This document shows positions 4,594 to 5,406 of a stretch of DNA of 5,406 nucleotides, in pieces (position 1 is the first letter of the stretch; each line of letters starts with the position of its first letter). Location: contig CAOJHG010000180.1 of assembly GCA_948435975.1 (NCBI GenBank), positions 1 through 5,406 on the forward strand. The letters are read 5' to 3'. A program made the translations under genes and the position numbers. The notes beneath the pieces were generated by a model. It made no database searches. It saw only the letters and a list, made by a program, of their open reading frames with translations, and was not told the DNA's origin. Origin of the DNA: an uncultured Oscillibacter sp. (lineage in GTDB: Bacteria > Bacillota > Clostridia > Oscillospirales > Oscillospiraceae).

Positions 4594-5406
4594 CTATTTC
4601 GCGCTTTCCTGCTTCAGCATGGCAGGCCCCATCTCCAGGATGACCGCCTGGAGTCCCGACAGGCAGAGTCTCGTTCCCTGAAGCTCCAGCGTATCCCGGC
4701 TGTTCAGCAGTACCTTTTTGTACGGCCCTGGAAGCTCCAGCGTCTGGGGCTCCTTCTGGTAATTGGCCGCCACCAGCAGCGCCTTCTCCCCGTTATGGCG
4801 AAAATAGGCCATCAGATTTTCCTGTTCTTCCTTATAGGGCGTCAGGACTCCATAGGTAATTACATCCTGATACTCCGGCGATTTCCGCAGCGCAATCAGG
4901 GCCCGGTACCAGCTCCACACCGAGTCCGGACGGCGCATCTGGTCCGCGCAGTTGATTTCCTTGTAGTTCGGGTTCACCTTTCTCCAGGGCGTTCCCGTTG
5001 TAAAGCCCGCGTTGGCAGATGCGTCCCATTGGAAGGGCGTGCGGGCATTATCCCGGCTGAACGGCGCAACGGCCCGCAGCGCTTCCTCCGGAGTCAGTCC
5101 CGCGTCCAGGGCCACACGATACTCGTCCAGGGTACTGCAATCGTCGATCTCCTCGATGGACGCAAACGGCGCGTTGGTCATTCCCAGCTCTTGGCCTTGG
5201 TAGAGGAAGGGAAGCCCCCGCAGCATCAGGTTTACCGCCGCCAGCAGCTTCTTTCCGTCCTCGTTCCGGCAGTCCTCCGGCAGATAATGGCTGGCGCCTC
5301 GGGGCTCGTCGTGGTTCTCGATGATATTGGAGAGGAAACCAGCGTCCCCAATCTTCCGCTGGGCCGCAAATACGCACTTCTTATATACGTCCCCCCATAC
5401 TACCGG
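4594..5406 (-). CDS. GH13 alpha-glucosidase (oligo-1,6-glucosidase type), C-terminal half, cut by window edge
   Basis: The minus-strand frame is open from the right edge to a TAG at 4596-4594, giving 270 residues of a protein whose relatives are about 550 long. It hydrolyses alpha-glucosidic bonds of short oligosaccharides such as isomaltose or maltose derivatives in the cytoplasm. Visible motifs are ENHDEPR (conserved region IV, codons at 5319-5299), whose Asp stabilises the transition state, then RGLPFLYQGQELGMTN, SRDNARTPFQWD, AGFTTGTPW and the C-terminal beta domain with ALLVAANY. The catalytic nucleophile and acid/base residues lie beyond the window and cannot be checked. The methionine at 5226-5224 is internal, not the start. 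Substrate preference (alpha-1,6, alpha-1,4, sucrose or trehalose-6-phosphate) cannot be settled from this half. It is convergent with the ketone operon and precedes the 54-residue gene by 11 bases. Confidence 0.9.
   Translation of the reverse strand, partial: PVVWGDVYKKCVFAAQRKIGDAGFLSNIIENHDEPRGASHYLPEDCRNEDGKKLLAAVNLMLRGLPFLYQGQELGMTNAPFASIEEIDDCSTLDEYRVALDAGLTPEEALRAVAPFSRDNARTPFQWDASANAGFTTGTPWRKVNPNYKEINCADQMRRPDSVWSWYRALIALRKSPEYQDVITYGVLTPYKEEQENLMAYFRHNGEKALLVAANYQKEPQTLELPGPYKKVLLNSRDTLELQGTRLCLSGLQAVILEMGPAMLKQESAK

Noticed and set aside
4360..4681. Two plus-strand open frames past the operon terminator
   Set aside because: They begin inside the terminator hairpin and run antisense to the 54-residue gene and the alpha-glucosidase end, with no ribosome binding site or recognisable content.

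Overview
The window looks like a chromosomal segment from a moderately GC-rich Firmicute, most plausibly a gut Clostridia of the Oscillospiraceae/Flavonifractor type. That placement is an inference from strong GGAGG-type ribosome binding sites, GC-rich third codon positions, compact operons and the mix of gene families. It is not based on a database match. I see no rRNA, tRNA, CRISPR array, insertion sequence or phage gene.

Layout. Positions 1-209 hold no gene I can name; several frames stay open there. A promoter region (about 210-252) leads to a SorC/DeoR-family sugar-responsive regulator (280-1215, +), which ends at a hairpin terminator (1225-1260). A second promoter (1326-1354) drives a tight four-gene operon on the + strand: DhaL-type kinase subunit (1406-2014), DhaK-type kinase subunit (2075-3073), LsrF-type aldolase/thiolase (3077-3961) and a small VOC/glyoxalase-fold protein (3975-4298). 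A strong hairpin with A and T tracts on both sides (4336-4385) closes this operon and also a convergent minus-strand pair. That pair is the C-terminal half of a GH13 alpha-glucosidase (runs off the right edge) followed by a 54-residue uncharacterised protein (4418-4582).

How the genes may work together. The central module parallels the enterobacterial lsr system for autoinducer-2 (AI-2) breakdown. LsrR is also a SorC-family regulator, LsrF is clearly represented, and a small protein follows lsrF just as lsrG does in E. coli. However, the FGGY kinase LsrK is replaced by a two-subunit dihydroxyacetone-kinase-type enzyme, the LsrG monooxygenase-fold isomerase is replaced by a VOC protein, and no Lsr transporter genes are present. 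I infer a regulated pathway in which a small hydroxy-ketone (DPD/AI-2, or a C4-C5 ketose such as erythrulose) is phosphorylated by DhaKL, rearranged by the VOC protein and cleaved by the LsrF-like enzyme to central metabolites. The substrate is not shown by the sequence. Matching GTTACAA-type half-sites at both promoters suggest that the regulator controls itself and the operon.

The right-hand minus-strand genes (alpha-glucosidase plus small protein) appear to be a separate unit with no visible link to the ketone pathway.
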